DNA from: Alphaproteobacteria bacterium
Lineage (GTDB): Bacteria; Pseudomonadota; Alphaproteobacteria; TMED109
Direction: 5' to 3'
NCBI GenBank assembly: GCA_022825705.1
Contig: JAJDWH010000028.1
Location: forward strand, 121,349-185,348
DNA length: 64,000 nt
The notes beneath the pieces are model-generated. The model was given only the letters and a program-made list of their open reading frames with translations. It was not told the origin of the DNA and made no database searches. Position numbers and translations under genes: made by a program. The number at the start of each line of letters is the position of its first letter. Position 1 is the stretch's first letter. Shown here piece by piece: positions 43,636 through 52,659 of the stretch.

Positions 43636-45787
43636 CGCCGCATTCCGGACGATCGGAATCTTGTACGTATTGGTTTCGCTGGCCATTTCGCCGACAACCG
43701 ACGCCATGGCGCAGGACAGTCAACCAACCGAGGACATCAATGCCCAAGAAGACGACAGCGTATTACTTGAAGAAATTACCATCCATGGAGAGAGTCCCTT
43801 AACTAGTGACAACGAGACGGGCAGCCGACTGGGACTAACCGTCAAGGAAACACCGGCGACGGTGGAGATCATTGAGGGCGATACGATTCGTGAACGCTTG
43901 GATACGAGCGTAATTGAGGCGGTCACCCGTTCTGCCGGTTTCTCCTTTGATTCACACCATGCGAATGGTGGCCTAAACATGGCCGCCAGGGGCTTTTCTG
44001 GCCAGGAGTCTGTCACCAAGTTGTTCGATGGCGCCAACAACTATAACGCATACAACACTGTCACCTTTCCCTTCGACACTTGGGGCGTTGAGCGTATAGA
44101 GGTCCTGAAGGGGCCAGCCTCCGTACTGTACGGTGAAGGCGGTATTGGCGGCGCATACAATGTGATCCCCAAACGGCCACAGCAGGAACAAAGTGGTGAT
44201 CTGCGCATATCTACCGGCGGAGACGATACCCGTTTCATCGGTGTCGGCCTGACTGGCGGGCTCACCGATAACCTCGCGTACCGGCTGGATTACAGTAACA
44301 GGCAGTCCGATAACTGGGTGGAGAGGGCTGACAGCGAAACCGAGATGTTTTCCGCCTCATTGGCTGTGGAGGTCACCGAGGATTTCGCACTGACAGCGCG
44401 CTACGATTGGGGTTACCAGGAACCCATGCCATACTCTGGAACGCCACTGGTCGACGGGGGCTTTCCAACTGAATTGCTGAAGAAAAACTATGATGTCAGC
44501 GACGGGCTTATCCGCCACAAAGAAGACGCTGCCCGGATTAAAGCTGACTGGAACATCAGTGAACGCCTGTCCTTGCAGTCTGAGCTGTTCCGCCTGGAGA
44601 GCGATCGTTTCTGGAAAGCGCTCGATTGGTACCGATACGATCGGGCTGCCGGTACGGTGGAGCGCAGGTGGCCGTTAGTCATTGCACATGACATCGAGCA
44701 CAACGGCTTTCGTTCCAACTTGGTGTTCGATGCGGGTGATGGCGGACGGAAGCTGAAGACCTCGCTGGGCTTTGAAATCAATGATGTAACCTTTATCCGG
44801 CCAACCAATTTCGGCGGTGGAAATCCTAATGCAGTTGGCGACAATGACTATGACGTCGTCGATGCCTTTAATTTCAACCCCGGCCTGTTCTCCGACATCA
44901 CTTCTGCTGTTGCCAGAACGGAAACCATTTCTGATGTCGCCCAAGCTGCGGTGTTTGCCGAGGGCCAGGTCGGCCTCACCGAATCGCTGACGATAGTGCT
45001 GGGATTACGTCACGAGAACGTTGAAGGGGATTACACTGATTTCAGCGACCCGCCGACCTTCGGTCAAGACTTGGACGCCCTGACTGGCCGGGCAGGACTG
45101 GTATTTGATCTGAACGATGCCACGGTGCTTTACGCTCAATACGCTACCGGTGCGACCCACCCGACCGGAGGCATCGTGCGGGTCAGACGTGCAAACCGGC
45201 AAGCGGATTTCACCGAGACTGAACAGATCGAAGTCGGTGTCAAGCAAAGCTTGCTGGATAATCGCTTGCACTGGACCCTAGCCTTGTTTGACATCGTCAA
45301 GAATAACCTGGTTGCAAATAGTCCGACTTCCATGGACCCTGATCGCCAGATCGTCATTCCAGAGAAGACTTCCCAAGGGGTGGAGTTCAGCCTGGCATTT
45401 GCACTGACCAATGCCTTGAAGGTGACAGCCAATGGGACTCTTGTGGACGTGGATAGAACAAGTGAGGGCATTTGGGACCCAGTAGAGGCGCCTGAAGAAA
45501 CCTTCAACTTGGGATTTGCCTGGGCTCCGCTGGACAGGCTGCAGCTATTGGCCGATGCCCGTTATGTCGGTGAGCGTTTTCACCCTGTCAACCCGAGTCT
45601 TCCTTCGTACACAGTCGTCGATACCTCTGCACGCTGGCACTTCAATCAGGATCTCTCCATGGTGCTCCGCGTCGACAACGTCTTTGATGAACTTTATGCC
45701 TCTGCCGTGTACTACTGGGGTGACTCCCCCGCCTGGCTGGTCGGCAAACCGCGCACTTACAGCCTGAGCTTGGACTATCACTTCTAA
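43628..45787 (+). CDS. TonB-dependent siderophore/metallophore-type outer-membrane receptor
   Basis: The protein has 719 residues from the ATG at 43628 with a signal peptide ending near TTDAMAQ. The TonB box is probably LLEEITIHGESP near residue 45. The plug domain shows VKETPATVEIIEGDTIRERL, ARGFSGQESVTKLFDGANNY and RIEVLKGPASVLYGEGGIGG. The barrel ends in GKPRTYSLSLDYHF with the usual terminal phenylalanine. It belongs to the siderophore-receptor branch. Base composition is far lower in GC than the surroundings, pointing to transfer. A Zur box upstream suggests zinc-starvation control, so the cargo may be a zinc-metallophore complex; this is inference. Confidence 0.9.
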   Translation: MLNAAFRTIGILYVLVSLAISPTTDAMAQDSQPTEDINAQEDDSVLLEEITIHGESPLTSDNETGSRLGLTVKETPATVEIIEGDTIRERLDTSVIEAVTRSAGFSFDSHHANGGLNMAARGFSGQESVTKLFDGANNYNAYNTVTFPFDTWGVERIEVLKGPASVLYGEGGIGGAYNVIPKRPQQEQSGDLRISTGGDDTRFIGVGLTGGLTDNLAYRLDYSNRQSDNWVERADSETEMFSASLAVEVTEDFALTARYDWGYQEPMPYSGTPLVDGGFPTELLKKNYDVSDGLIRHKEDAARIKADWNISERLSLQSELFRLESDRFWKALDWYRYDRAAGTVERRWPLVIAHDIEHNGFRSNLVFDAGDGGRKLKTSLGFEINDVTFIRPTNFGGGNPNAVGDNDYDVVDAFNFNPGLFSDITSAVARTETISDVAQAAVFAEGQVGLTESLTIVLGLRHENVEGDYTDFSDPPTFGQDLDALTGRAGLVFDLNDATVLYAQYATGATHPTGGIVRVRRANRQADFTETEQIEVGVKQSLLDNRLHWTLALFDIVKNNLVANSPTSMDPDRQIVIPEKTSQGVEFSLAFALTNALKVTANGTLVDVDRTSEGIWDPVEAPEETFNLGFAWAPLDRLQLLADARYVGERFHPVNPSLPSYTVVDTSARWHFNQDLSMVLRVDNVFDELYASAVYYWGDSPAWLVGKPRTYSLSLDYHF

Positions 45788-45812
45788 CCTCTAGAAGCAG
45801 CGTTTCGAATGT

Positions 45813-45841
45813 GCTGGCCCGGCCTTTACGGCCGGGCCAGC
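45813..45841. terminator. Strong hairpin after the TonB receptor gene
   Basis: A perfect 12-bp stem (GCTGGCCCGGCC with GGCCGGGCCAGC) has the 5-base loop TTTAC and lies 26 bp after the receptor stop. No T-run follows. It could end or attenuate transcription before the PepSY genes, or protect the receptor mRNA. Confidence 0.6.
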
Positions 45842-45868
45842 TGGGCCAGCCATGTGCCGACGGTTGCC

Positions 45869-46285
45869 GTGACATTCAAGCGCCGGCTTTTCCTTTTTCA
45901 CCGCTGGCTCGGCGTCGGCCTGGGCCTGTTGTTTGTCATGTGGCCCCTGAGTGGCATGGTGATGATGTATGTCGGTGTTCCGGAACTCACCGAGAATGAA
46001 CGGCATGCCGATCTGCCCGTCCTTGACCCCGAGCAAATTGGCGTAGGGCGATCGAAGCTATGGCAACGCGCCTCGCCTGACGCTCCAGTTACGCAATTCA
46101 GTCCAAGAAGCAGTGTTTCAAGCCGCCCTGCCCATTTGTTGAAACGGGCCGGACATCCCTGGTCCGGCCTGTTCTATCTGCAACAAACCCACCCCGACTG
46201 GCCGTATGCGAACCAGTTGATTCTTGACTCCCTCCTGAACCTGGGGACTCAGCACCGAGTACTTTTTCTAGGCGAGCACGCCTAA
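45869..46285 (+). pseudogene. PepSY-associated membrane protein, degenerate copy
   Basis: The start KRRLFLFHRWLGVGLGLLFVMWPLSGMVMMYVG matches the first helix of PepSY_TM proteins such as the next gene (RILVQLHRWIGIVLCLMF). After LDPEQIGVG the family pattern continues only in another frame (AIEAMATRLA), so a frameshift is present. The remainder to 46285 is not recognisable. It is a truncated paralogue of the neighbour. GTG at 45869 or the ATG at 45809, inside the hairpin, were possible starts. Confidence 0.65.
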
Positions 46286-46304
46286 GAACCTGGAGACGTT
46301 GACC

Positions 46305-47747
46305 GTGCAGCGGATTCTCGTCCAGCTTCACCGCTGGATAGGCATTGTTCTCTGTCTAATGTTCGCCGCTTGGTTTGCGAGCGGGATCGTCATGATCTAC
46401 GTGCCGTTCCCGCTGCTGCCGCTCGCCGATCGGATCGACCGGGCTGAGTTAGTCGACATAGAGAGAGTCCGGGTTGCCCCAATGGAGGCGATCAACCTCG
46501 CGGGTTCCAGTTCAAGCGCCGGTATTCGCCTGCGGAGCCAGGATGGTCGACCGCAGTATGTAATCGCCGATGATGGACGGGTAGTGGTTGTCCACGCGGA
46601 CACCGGCGAACTCGCCGCCGCGCTCGAGTCATCTGGCGCCGGTCGAATCGCACGCGAGTTCTCGGGACTCGCTGCTCAGAGCGTTCATGGTCCCGTTCAG
46701 TACGACCAGTGGGTTGTGTACGGTGCGTTTGACGCACTGCGCCCTTACTACCGTGTGCGTCTCGACGATCCTGCTGGTACGGACCTTTATGTTTCCGCCA
46801 TTACCGGAGAAGTGGTCCAGCGCACCTCACGGTCACAACGTAGATGGAACTACGTTGGCGCCGTAGTTCATTGGATTTACCCGTCCGTTATCCGCAAACA
46901 CTGGGCGCTTTGGGACCAACTGGTCTGGTGGGTGTCACTCGCGGGCGTCGTGTTGGCGCTTGCCGGAATCTACCTCGGTGTCCTGCGATGGCGGACCGCT
47001 GCCCGTAGCGGTCAACGTGGCCTGTCGAGCCCGTACCAGGGCTGGATGAAGTGGCACCACGTCGGCGGTCTGACCATCGGCGTGCTTGTCCTGACCTGGG
47101 TCTTCAGCGGCTGGCTGTCGATGGATCACGGGCGGCTGTTCTCGACGCCGTCCCCCGCGCCAGATCACGTCGAGCGCTTTACCGGGATGAGCGTACGTAC
47201 CGCGGCCGATATGATTCCGGTCGACGCGCTTGCCGATGCGGCTCCGTTCTCCCATGCGGAAATTGGCGCGTTCGCCGGGTCGCCGGTACTCAGGACGGCG
47301 GACCCGAATGGACCCAAGTTATGGCGATTGCTTGATAACCGACTGCAGGAATTTCGTCCGACCACTGCCGAAGTCTCGGCTGCCGTGGCCAATGCCTGGC
47401 CCGATTACGAACCAGTCGATTCCTATGTCCTGGGTAAAGATGACGTCTACACCAGTTTGCGCGGTGGGTCACTCCCACCTGGCACAGTTCGTATTGTCCT
47501 GAATGATCCTGCGGATACGTGGGTACATGTACATCCGACACGAGCTGAAATCGTTTCGATCATGGATCGTAGCCGGAGGGTGTACCGGTGGTTGTTCAAC
47601 GGATTGCACAGCTTCGACTTCCCAGGACTCGTTGACCGCCGGCCGCTTTGGGACGCGCTGATGATCGCACTGTTGAGTTGCGGCTTTATCTTCTGCGTGA
47701 CCGCGATCGTGATCGGATTTCGACGAATCAAACAGACCACACGCTGA
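46305..47747 (+). CDS. PepSY-TM domain inner-membrane protein
   Basis: The protein has 480 residues from the GTG at 46305, nine bases after a GGAG; a TTG at 46299 is too close to it. It has four membrane helices: near residues 8-30, 205-230, 255-275 and 445-470. It has conserved HRWIG and WHHVGG histidines and PepSY-like periplasmic segments (YVIADDGRVVVVHADTGEL and TWVHVHPTRAEIVSI). Family members often lie beside siderophore receptors and may reduce or process imported metal-chelate complexes. It belongs with the AT-richer receptor island. Confidence 0.85.
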   Translation: MQRILVQLHRWIGIVLCLMFAAWFASGIVMIYVPFPLLPLADRIDRAELVDIERVRVAPMEAINLAGSSSSAGIRLRSQDGRPQYVIADDGRVVVVHADTGELAAALESSGAGRIAREFSGLAAQSVHGPVQYDQWVVYGAFDALRPYYRVRLDDPAGTDLYVSAITGEVVQRTSRSQRRWNYVGAVVHWIYPSVIRKHWALWDQLVWWVSLAGVVLALAGIYLGVLRWRTAARSGQRGLSSPYQGWMKWHHVGGLTIGVLVLTWVFSGWLSMDHGRLFSTPSPAPDHVERFTGMSVRTAADMIPVDALADAAPFSHAEIGAFAGSPVLRTADPNGPKLWRLLDNRLQEFRPTTAEVSAAVANAWPDYEPVDSYVLGKDDVYTSLRGGSLPPGTVRIVLNDPADTWVHVHPTRAEIVSIMDRSRRVYRWLFNGLHSFDFPGLVDRRPLWDALMIALLSCGFIFCVTAIVIGFRRIKQTTR

Positions 47748-47759
47748 GCCGCGAACTCG

Positions 47760-47930
47760 GCTGTCGCCGGCGAGGTCACCGGCATGCGCTTGCCGTCGAT
47801 TTCTACACCGCCTCGAATTCCACGACATCGACAGGGTACGCATTTGGGGCGGCGCGACGTATGTCGCGACCAGGCCCGTCATTGTCTCCTCCTGCAGGTC
47901 GGGCGGGGAAGGGTTGCCGCCGGCCTCGAC
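47760..47930 (-). pseudogene. Decayed copy of an unrecognised gene family (copy A)
   Basis: The reverse strand reads GGNPSPPDLQEETMTGLVATYVAPP, then in other frames YPVDVVEFEA and GVEIDGKRMPVTSP. This parallels copy B at 58195-58555 (PDL*DETRASLVATHEAWP, PVDFSMFEA, GVEIDRGRVRGSA). At least two frameshifts separate the blocks. I do not know the family. The frame of copy A around DLQEE shows that copy B has lost a Gln codon to TAG. Confidence 0.5.
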
Positions 47931-48062
47931 CGCCGCGCTGGACCAGCCCCTGCAGGGCCGCTCCGGCCCTATAGATCCCAAGTCATCCGCTCAACGTCAG
48001 CTCCCGACGAGCCGGCTCGGGGGATCATGCCGCGTTGGGGTTCCGGTTGCGGCATTTCCTAC

Positions 48063-48350
48063 TTACGCTACCGCGAACTTCTCCACCGCAATCTCTTCGG
48101 CGCGGTCCCGGGCCTGCCAGAGATCCCAGGCGGTCTGCATTCCGAGCCACGTCTCCGGCGTCGAGCCGAAAGCCTTCGACAGCCTGATCGCCATGTCCAC
48201 GGAGATCCCCGTGCGCTCGTTGATCAGTTCGGACAGCGCTTGGCGCGTGACGCCCAGGCCCTCGGCGGCTCGCGTCACGGTGAGGCCCAGCGGTTCGAGG
48301 CACTGTCGCTTCACGATGCCGCCCGGATGCGGCGGGTTGTGCATGCTCAT
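48063..48350 (-). CDS. higA: HigA-like XRE antitoxin
   Basis: The protein has 95 residues from the ATG at 48350, with GAGGAG about 8 bases upstream. The opening MHNPPHPGGIVKRQCLEPLG and the helix LTVTRAAEGLGVTRQALSELINERTGIS are diagnostic of HigA antidotes. It follows the toxin by 12 bp, the reversed toxin-first order typical of higBA. It neutralises HigB and represses the operon. Confidence 0.93.
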   Translation of the reverse strand: MSMHNPPHPGGIVKRQCLEPLGLTVTRAAEGLGVTRQALSELINERTGISVDMAIRLSKAFGSTPETWLGMQTAWDLWQARDRAEEIAVEKFAVA

Positions 48351-48362
48351 CTCCAAGTCTCC

Positions 48363-48641
48363 TCAGTGGTAATCCACGTAGTCCACATCAATCGCTGAGC
48401 CGTCCTCGAAACGGAAGGTCACCCGGCAGTTGCCCGATACCGATACCGCCCACTGGCCCCTCCCGGATCCCTTCAACTCGTGCAGGCGGAACCCCGGCAA
48501 GTTCATGCCCTCCGGTCCTTGGCTGAGATCGAGCGCAGTCAGGATGTCCCGCAGCTTTCCGACATGCGCCGGTGCCACGCGCCGCGACGTCCTGCCCTCG
48601 TAGAGCGCTCTCAGCCCGCGATGCCGGAACGAAGCAATCAC
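48363..48641 (-). CDS. higB: HigB-like RelE-family toxin
   Basis: The protein has 92 residues starting at GTG. The pattern SFRHRGLRALYEGRTSRRV then LDLSQGPEGMNLPGFRLHELKGSGRGQWAVSVSGNCRVTFRF and VDYVDYH is characteristic of HigB ribosome-dependent mRNA endonucleases. The arginine in NCRVTFRFEDG is a likely catalytic residue. It is the first gene of the pair. Confidence 0.93.
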   Translation of the reverse strand: MIASFRHRGLRALYEGRTSRRVAPAHVGKLRDILTALDLSQGPEGMNLPGFRLHELKGSGRGQWAVSVSGNCRVTFRFEDGSAIDVDYVDYH

Positions 48642-49131
48642 GATTCAAGTCTAGGCTGTCGCCCGTCAACTGACAACTGACAACGTCGGCCGCAAAGTGT
48701 ACGGAGGCGGCCCCATGTTTCGGCGTTGTGCAGTGATTCGCCGTGGTCTGGACGAAGCGCGGACTCGGGAAAGCTGACGACGGGTCTGTTCATAACATCG
48801 GCGGCGGATCAGGCGGCGGTTGACGTGGTGCTGCGCAACGCGGATGCACCTGAGGATTGGGCTCGAGTTGCCGAGGCACCGGCGCCGGGGCCTTGACGAG
48901 TAGAGCAGACCGTCGGGACGCTCAGGAAGTTCAGGAACGTACGCGCGTCAGGCCCGTTCGCGCCTCGAATTGCAAACCGCTCGACTCGCCGGGGTAAATC
49001 GAGATTCCCGAGTGGTGCGCGCAATTCTGTTCGCGGGACTTCGACGCCTTCACGGCCTCTCGGCCGGCCGCCACGCGCGAACCCATCTGAGAACTTTCTT
49101 CATTTCCCGGCACAAGTTGCCTGGGCACAGG
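48642..49131. other. Intergenic stretch without recognised gene
   Basis: 490 bp between higB and the methyltransferase stop. Reading both strands shows only short frames without motifs. The higBA promoter should lie at the left edge, close to position 48650-48700. Confidence 0.35.
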
Positions 49132-49830
49132 TCAATGGTTAGTCCGCCAATCGATCAGAGCGACCTCGCCCCAGGTGCCCGGCGCACGCTCCACTGAATA
49201 CAGCCGCAGGCGGTGGTGAATCTCCAGTTCCTGCAGGACATCGGCGAGCGCATGTGCACGTTCGCGCTCCAGGAGGTGCCCGTTGAGCCGGACGTGCAGT
49301 GGCGGCGCGTAGGGGGCACCGACGCTCTGCACCAGGATGACGCGCCGGGCCGCAAAACGGTCCATCTTCGACAACGAGGCCGCAATATCTTCCATGCGAT
49401 AGAAGGCGTTGCAGCCGAACACGACGTCGGTCTCCAACTCCGGAGCATCTTCCCAGCTGCAGGGCCAGAGCCGGGGGGGCGCGCCGGATCGTGCCGCCTC
49501 CCAGCGGCGCAGAAACTCGATTCGCATGGCCGTCGAGGGCTCGACGGCAGAGATCTCGCCGACATGGTCAGCGATCCGCCGGGTGAACGAACCGGATCCG
49601 GCCCCGATCTCAAGCACTCGGTCGCCGGGCCCCAGCAGTGGCAGAAGGTCGGTGATCAGTGCATCGGCGCACTGCGCCAGTGGGCTCCGCTCGTCGTAGT
49701 TTGGCGCATAGTGGCGCCAGAAGGCTTCCTCAGCCGCGTGGTCACGCCTGCGCTCGTCGCGTTCGGCTTTCTGGGCGAAGGCCATTTTCCAGAACGTCGA
49801 CGGTGTCATCTCGCGGGCCGGTTCCCCCAT
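49132..49830 (-). CDS. Class I SAM-dependent methyltransferase beside metal importer
   Basis: The protein has 232 residues from the ATG at 49830, which has the strong site GAGGAGGGG upstream. Motif I is RVLEIGAGSGSFTRRIA near residue 67 and the acidic strand is EISAVEPSTAMRI. The sequence EEAFWRHYAPNYDERSPLAQCADAL precedes it. It ends the gene string receptor, binding protein, permease, ATPase, methyltransferase, after 43 bp, and so likely belongs to that operon. Similar methyltransferases occur beside FecCD-type metal or corrinoid importers. A role in modifying the imported chelator is possible but unproven. Confidence 0.85.
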   Translation of the reverse strand: MGEPAREMTPSTFWKMAFAQKAERDERRRDHAAEEAFWRHYAPNYDERSPLAQCADALITDLLPLLGPGDRVLEIGAGSGSFTRRIADHVGEISAVEPSTAMRIEFLRRWEAARSGAPPRLWPCSWEDAPELETDVVFGCNAFYRMEDIAASLSKMDRFAARRVILVQSVGAPYAPPLHVRLNGHLLERERAHALADVLQELEIHHRLRLYSVERAPGTWGEVALIDWRTNH

Positions 49831-49873
49831 CTTCCCCTCCTCGTTTTCCTGACGGCAGGCCGGCAACCGCTGA

Positions 49874-50698
49874 TCAACCGAGGTCATCCCCGCCAGGCAG
49901 CAAAGCTCGTCCCCAAGACGTCGGGTAGGTCTCGAAGCGAACGCCGAACACCCTGGTCAGGATCCCTGAGTCCAGGATGTCCTCGTTGGTTCCGCAGACG
50001 ACGATCCGGCCTTCGGCCATGACCGCTACGCGGTCAGCGAAGCGCAGCGCAAGGTTGAGATCGTGCAGCACGACCAGCGACGCGACATCGGTCAAGCACC
50101 GGCGCAAGTACTGCATGGTTCTGAGCTGATGGGCGGGGTCCAGACTGGCAATCGGCTCGTCGGCGAGCAGCAGGCTCGGCCTTGCAATGAGTGCCTGCGC
50201 CAGCAGCGCGCGGGCGCGCTCCCCGCCCGACAGCGAGGCGAATTGGCGGTCCAGCAGCCCGGTCAGCTCGAGATCCTGAAGCAGGCCGCTCGACTGGTCC
50301 CCTGTATCGGCGGCTGCGCGTACGGGTGGTCGAATCGCGCTCCATCCGAGTGCCGTCAGGCCACGTTGGCGACCGATATCGAGGAGGTCGGCGACGCTCA
50401 GCTCCCAGTGCGGTGCGAAGAACTGCGGGAGATAGGCGATTCGGCGCGCCCTTTCAGCCGCCGGAAAGTCGGTCAGCCGGCGACCTTCCAGTTCGATCCT
50501 TCCGCTCCACGCCGTTTCGATGCCGCCGAGACACTTGAGGGCACTGCTCTTGCCAGCACCATTCGGGCCGACCAGGGCGAGCAGCTCGCCTGCAAATATC
50601 TCGAGCGCGACGCCGTCCAGCACCGGGCGCCGCGCCTTGATGAGACGCAGGTCCGCAAGGCGCGCCAGCGGGCTGTGTATCGCGGCCGCCTGAGTCAC
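49874..50698 (-). CDS. FecE/BtuD-type ABC transporter ATPase
   Basis: The protein has 274 residues and starts at a GTG that overlaps the permease stop (GTGA). Walker A is LVGPNGAGKSSALK near residue 40, the signature LSGGERARALLAQ near 155, and Walker B PSLLLADEPIASLD near 175. The switch histidine is in VLHDLNLALRFADR. It powers the FecCD-type permease for uptake of a metal chelate or corrinoid. Calling a longer product would be wrong because the upstream part in this frame is antisense-like overlap with the permease. Confidence 0.94.
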   Translation of the reverse strand: MTQAAAIHSPLARLADLRLIKARRPVLDGVALEIFAGELLALVGPNGAGKSSALKCLGGIETAWSGRIELEGRRLTDFPAAERARRIAYLPQFFAPHWELSVADLLDIGRQRGLTALGWSAIRPPVRAAADTGDQSSGLLQDLELTGLLDRQFASLSGGERARALLAQALIARPSLLLADEPIASLDPAHQLRTMQYLRRCLTDVASLVVLHDLNLALRFADRVAVMAEGRIVVCGTNEDILDSGILTRVFGVRFETYPTSWGRALLPGGDDLG

Positions 50699-51720
50699 TG
50701 ACGGCTGCGCCTTGCCAGAATGAGCATGAAAAAGGGCGCGCCGATCAGCGCGGTCAACAAGCCGAGCGGAATTTCCGCCGGTGGCAGCAGACTGCGGGCC
50801 AGACCATCGAGCAGGGTCAGGAGAATGCCGCCCACCAGGGCCGAGGTCAGAATGAGCGGGCCGTGGCGCGGCCCAAGCGTCCAACGCACCAAGTGCGGAA
50901 CGATCAAACCGACGAAGCCGATCGTGCCGCCCCAGGTAACCGCGAGCGCGACAAGCGCCGAGGCGAGCAGGGTCGCCATCACGACGAAGCGCTCGACGGG
51001 CAGGCCCATGTTGCGCGCCACGTCGTCGCCGAGGCCGAGAACGTCGAGGCCGTGGGCAAGGCGGCGCGCGAACACCAGCAGGAGCAGGCTCGCCAGCGCG
51101 ACGTAGCCCAATTCGCGCCAAAACGGGGTCTGGATGCCTCCGAGCGTCCACGACAGCACGACCTGGAGGCTGATCGTCTCGTCGGCGAGCGCCAGCATCA
51201 GGTAGCTCCGCACGGCCCCAAGGAATGCCGCCATGGCCACGCCGGCCAAGAGCAGTCCGGCGGTGTCTCGCACCTGGGCGATGCGAGCCAGCAGGAGGAC
51301 GGCAAGCGTTGCGCCAAAGGCGCCCGCAAACGACAGGACCGGCAGCAGCAGGAGCGGGGAGAGCGCCTGGAAGAGCGAAAGCCCCGGGACCAGCAGCGCG
51401 AGGGTGGCGCCGAGCGCCGCACCCGGTGCGGTGCCGATCAGGAAGGGATCGGCGAGCGGGTTCCGGAAAATGCCCTGGAAGATCGCCCCAGCCGCGCCGA
51501 GCAACCCGCCAACCACGAAGGCGGTCAGCACGCGCGGCAGCCGCCATTCGAACAGCAGGCGGTCCAGAGGATGATCGCTCGCCGCCGGACGGAGCAGGTC
51601 CAGCAACCTGCCGGGCCCCAGCAATTCCGGCCCGAGCATCATGGCGAACCCGATGGACAGAAGCACCGCGGCAACGAGAGCTGCCAACCAGCCGGTCGGG
51701 ATGTCCAGGATGCGCGTCAA
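50695..51720 (-). CDS. FecCD/BtuC-type ABC transporter permease
   Basis: The protein has 341 residues with about ten membrane helices. Family markers are DRLLFEWRLPRVLTAFVVGGLLGAAGAIFQGIFRNPLADP near residue 55, GVAMAAFLGAVRSYLML, GLGDDVARNMGLPVERF and TWGGTIGFVGLIVPHLVRW. It overlaps the binding-protein gene by ATGA and the ATPase by GTGA, so all three are coupled. Such permeases move ferric siderophores, heme or cobalamin; here a metal chelate is suggested by the neighbours. Confidence 0.94.
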   Translation of the reverse strand: MTRILDIPTGWLAALVAAVLLSIGFAMMLGPELLGPGRLLDLLRPAASDHPLDRLLFEWRLPRVLTAFVVGGLLGAAGAIFQGIFRNPLADPFLIGTAPGAALGATLALLVPGLSLFQALSPLLLLPVLSFAGAFGATLAVLLLARIAQVRDTAGLLLAGVAMAAFLGAVRSYLMLALADETISLQVVLSWTLGGIQTPFWRELGYVALASLLLLVFARRLAHGLDVLGLGDDVARNMGLPVERFVVMATLLASALVALAVTWGGTIGFVGLIVPHLVRWTLGPRHGPLILTSALVGGILLTLLDGLARSLLPPAEIPLGLLTALIGAPFFMLILARRSRQ

Positions 51721-52652
51721 GTCCGGCGGGTCGCAACGAGATCGGGGTGTAGCACGCGGGCGACGCTGCGCACGCCCTCGACGACGCGGGGCCCCGGGAT
51801 CAGGACCAGGCCGCGCGGGATCGCATCAACCCGCCCGGCGGCGACGGCAGGGATGCCGTTCCAGTGGGGGCGCTCGCGAAGGGCGGCGACATCCGCCTCG
51901 GTGCCGGCGACGAGGATGTGGTCGGGGTCCGCTCGGAACACGGCCTCGCCGCTCACCTGCGAGAGACTCGTGCGGTTGCCAAAGACGTTGAGCCCGCCGG
52001 CGTGGCGAAGGATGTCGTCGGTGTAGGTGCCAGGCCGGACCGAGAGGTAGCCGGCTCGGCCGGCCGCGCCCGTCTCGAAATAGACCCGCTTGGGCGGCCG
52101 CGACGCGAAGCGCTCGGCCAGTGCCGAAAGTTCGTCTTCGATCGATTGGGTCAGCGCGCGCGCCTCCCGCTCGCTGCCGATCGCGCGCCCGACCAGAGCG
52201 ATATTGGCCAGGATGCGCGCCAGCGTCGGGTGCTCGAGGACGATTACCGGAACGCCGGCCAGGCGCATCGGCCGCAACAGCCGTGCGGCCGCGTGCCGCG
52301 AAGGTGTCACGATGACGAGATCGGCGCCGACCCGGGCGATGATGTCCGGGCTGAAGTCGATGCGGTTGCCGATGCGCGGCCGGTCAAGGATCTCCGGCGG
52401 GTAACGGGTCAGGCCGTCGATCGCGACGATACGCCCGGCGCCGCCAAGTGCCGCGACGATCTCGGTGTTGCTGGAGAACACCGGCACGATGCGGGCAGGC
52501 CGGCGGGCGATACGGACGCGTCGGCCCAGCGCGTCGGTCACCTCGCGCGGCCAGCCGTCGTGCGACCCCGCCATCACCGCACAGGGTGCGGTGATGGCGC
52601 CCGCGAGGGTCCCGGCCGCGGCCGGCAGCAAGCGGCGTCGAGTGAGCTTCAT
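51717..52652 (-). CDS. FecB/BtuF-type periplasmic metal-chelate binding protein
   Basis: The protein has 311 residues. It starts with a twin-arginine-like signal (MKLTRRRLLPAAAGTLAGAI). The mature part is of the TroA-like fold: VTDALGRRVRIARRPARIVPVFSSNTEIVAALGGAGRIVAID, then GADLVIVTPSRHAAARLL and VYFETGAAGRAGYLSVRPGTYTDDIL. It delivers the ligand to the permease encoded next. A cofactored export route through Tat is possible. The receptor gene lies 7 bp upstream. Confidence 0.92.
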   Translation of the reverse strand: MKLTRRRLLPAAAGTLAGAITAPCAVMAGSHDGWPREVTDALGRRVRIARRPARIVPVFSSNTEIVAALGGAGRIVAIDGLTRYPPEILDRPRIGNRIDFSPDIIARVGADLVIVTPSRHAAARLLRPMRLAGVPVIVLEHPTLARILANIALVGRAIGSEREARALTQSIEDELSALAERFASRPPKRVYFETGAAGRAGYLSVRPGTYTDDILRHAGGLNVFGNRTSLSQVSGEAVFRADPDHILVAGTEADVAALRERPHWNGIPAVAAGRVDAIPRGLVLIPGPRVVEGVRSVARVLHPDLVATRRT

Positions 52653-52659
52653 CAGGACA

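Noticed and set aside
49874..51736. 620-codon reverse frame suggesting a permease-ATPase fusion
   Set aside because: Only the part after the GTG at 50698 is the ATPase. The first half lacks family motifs and overlaps the true permease in another frame.
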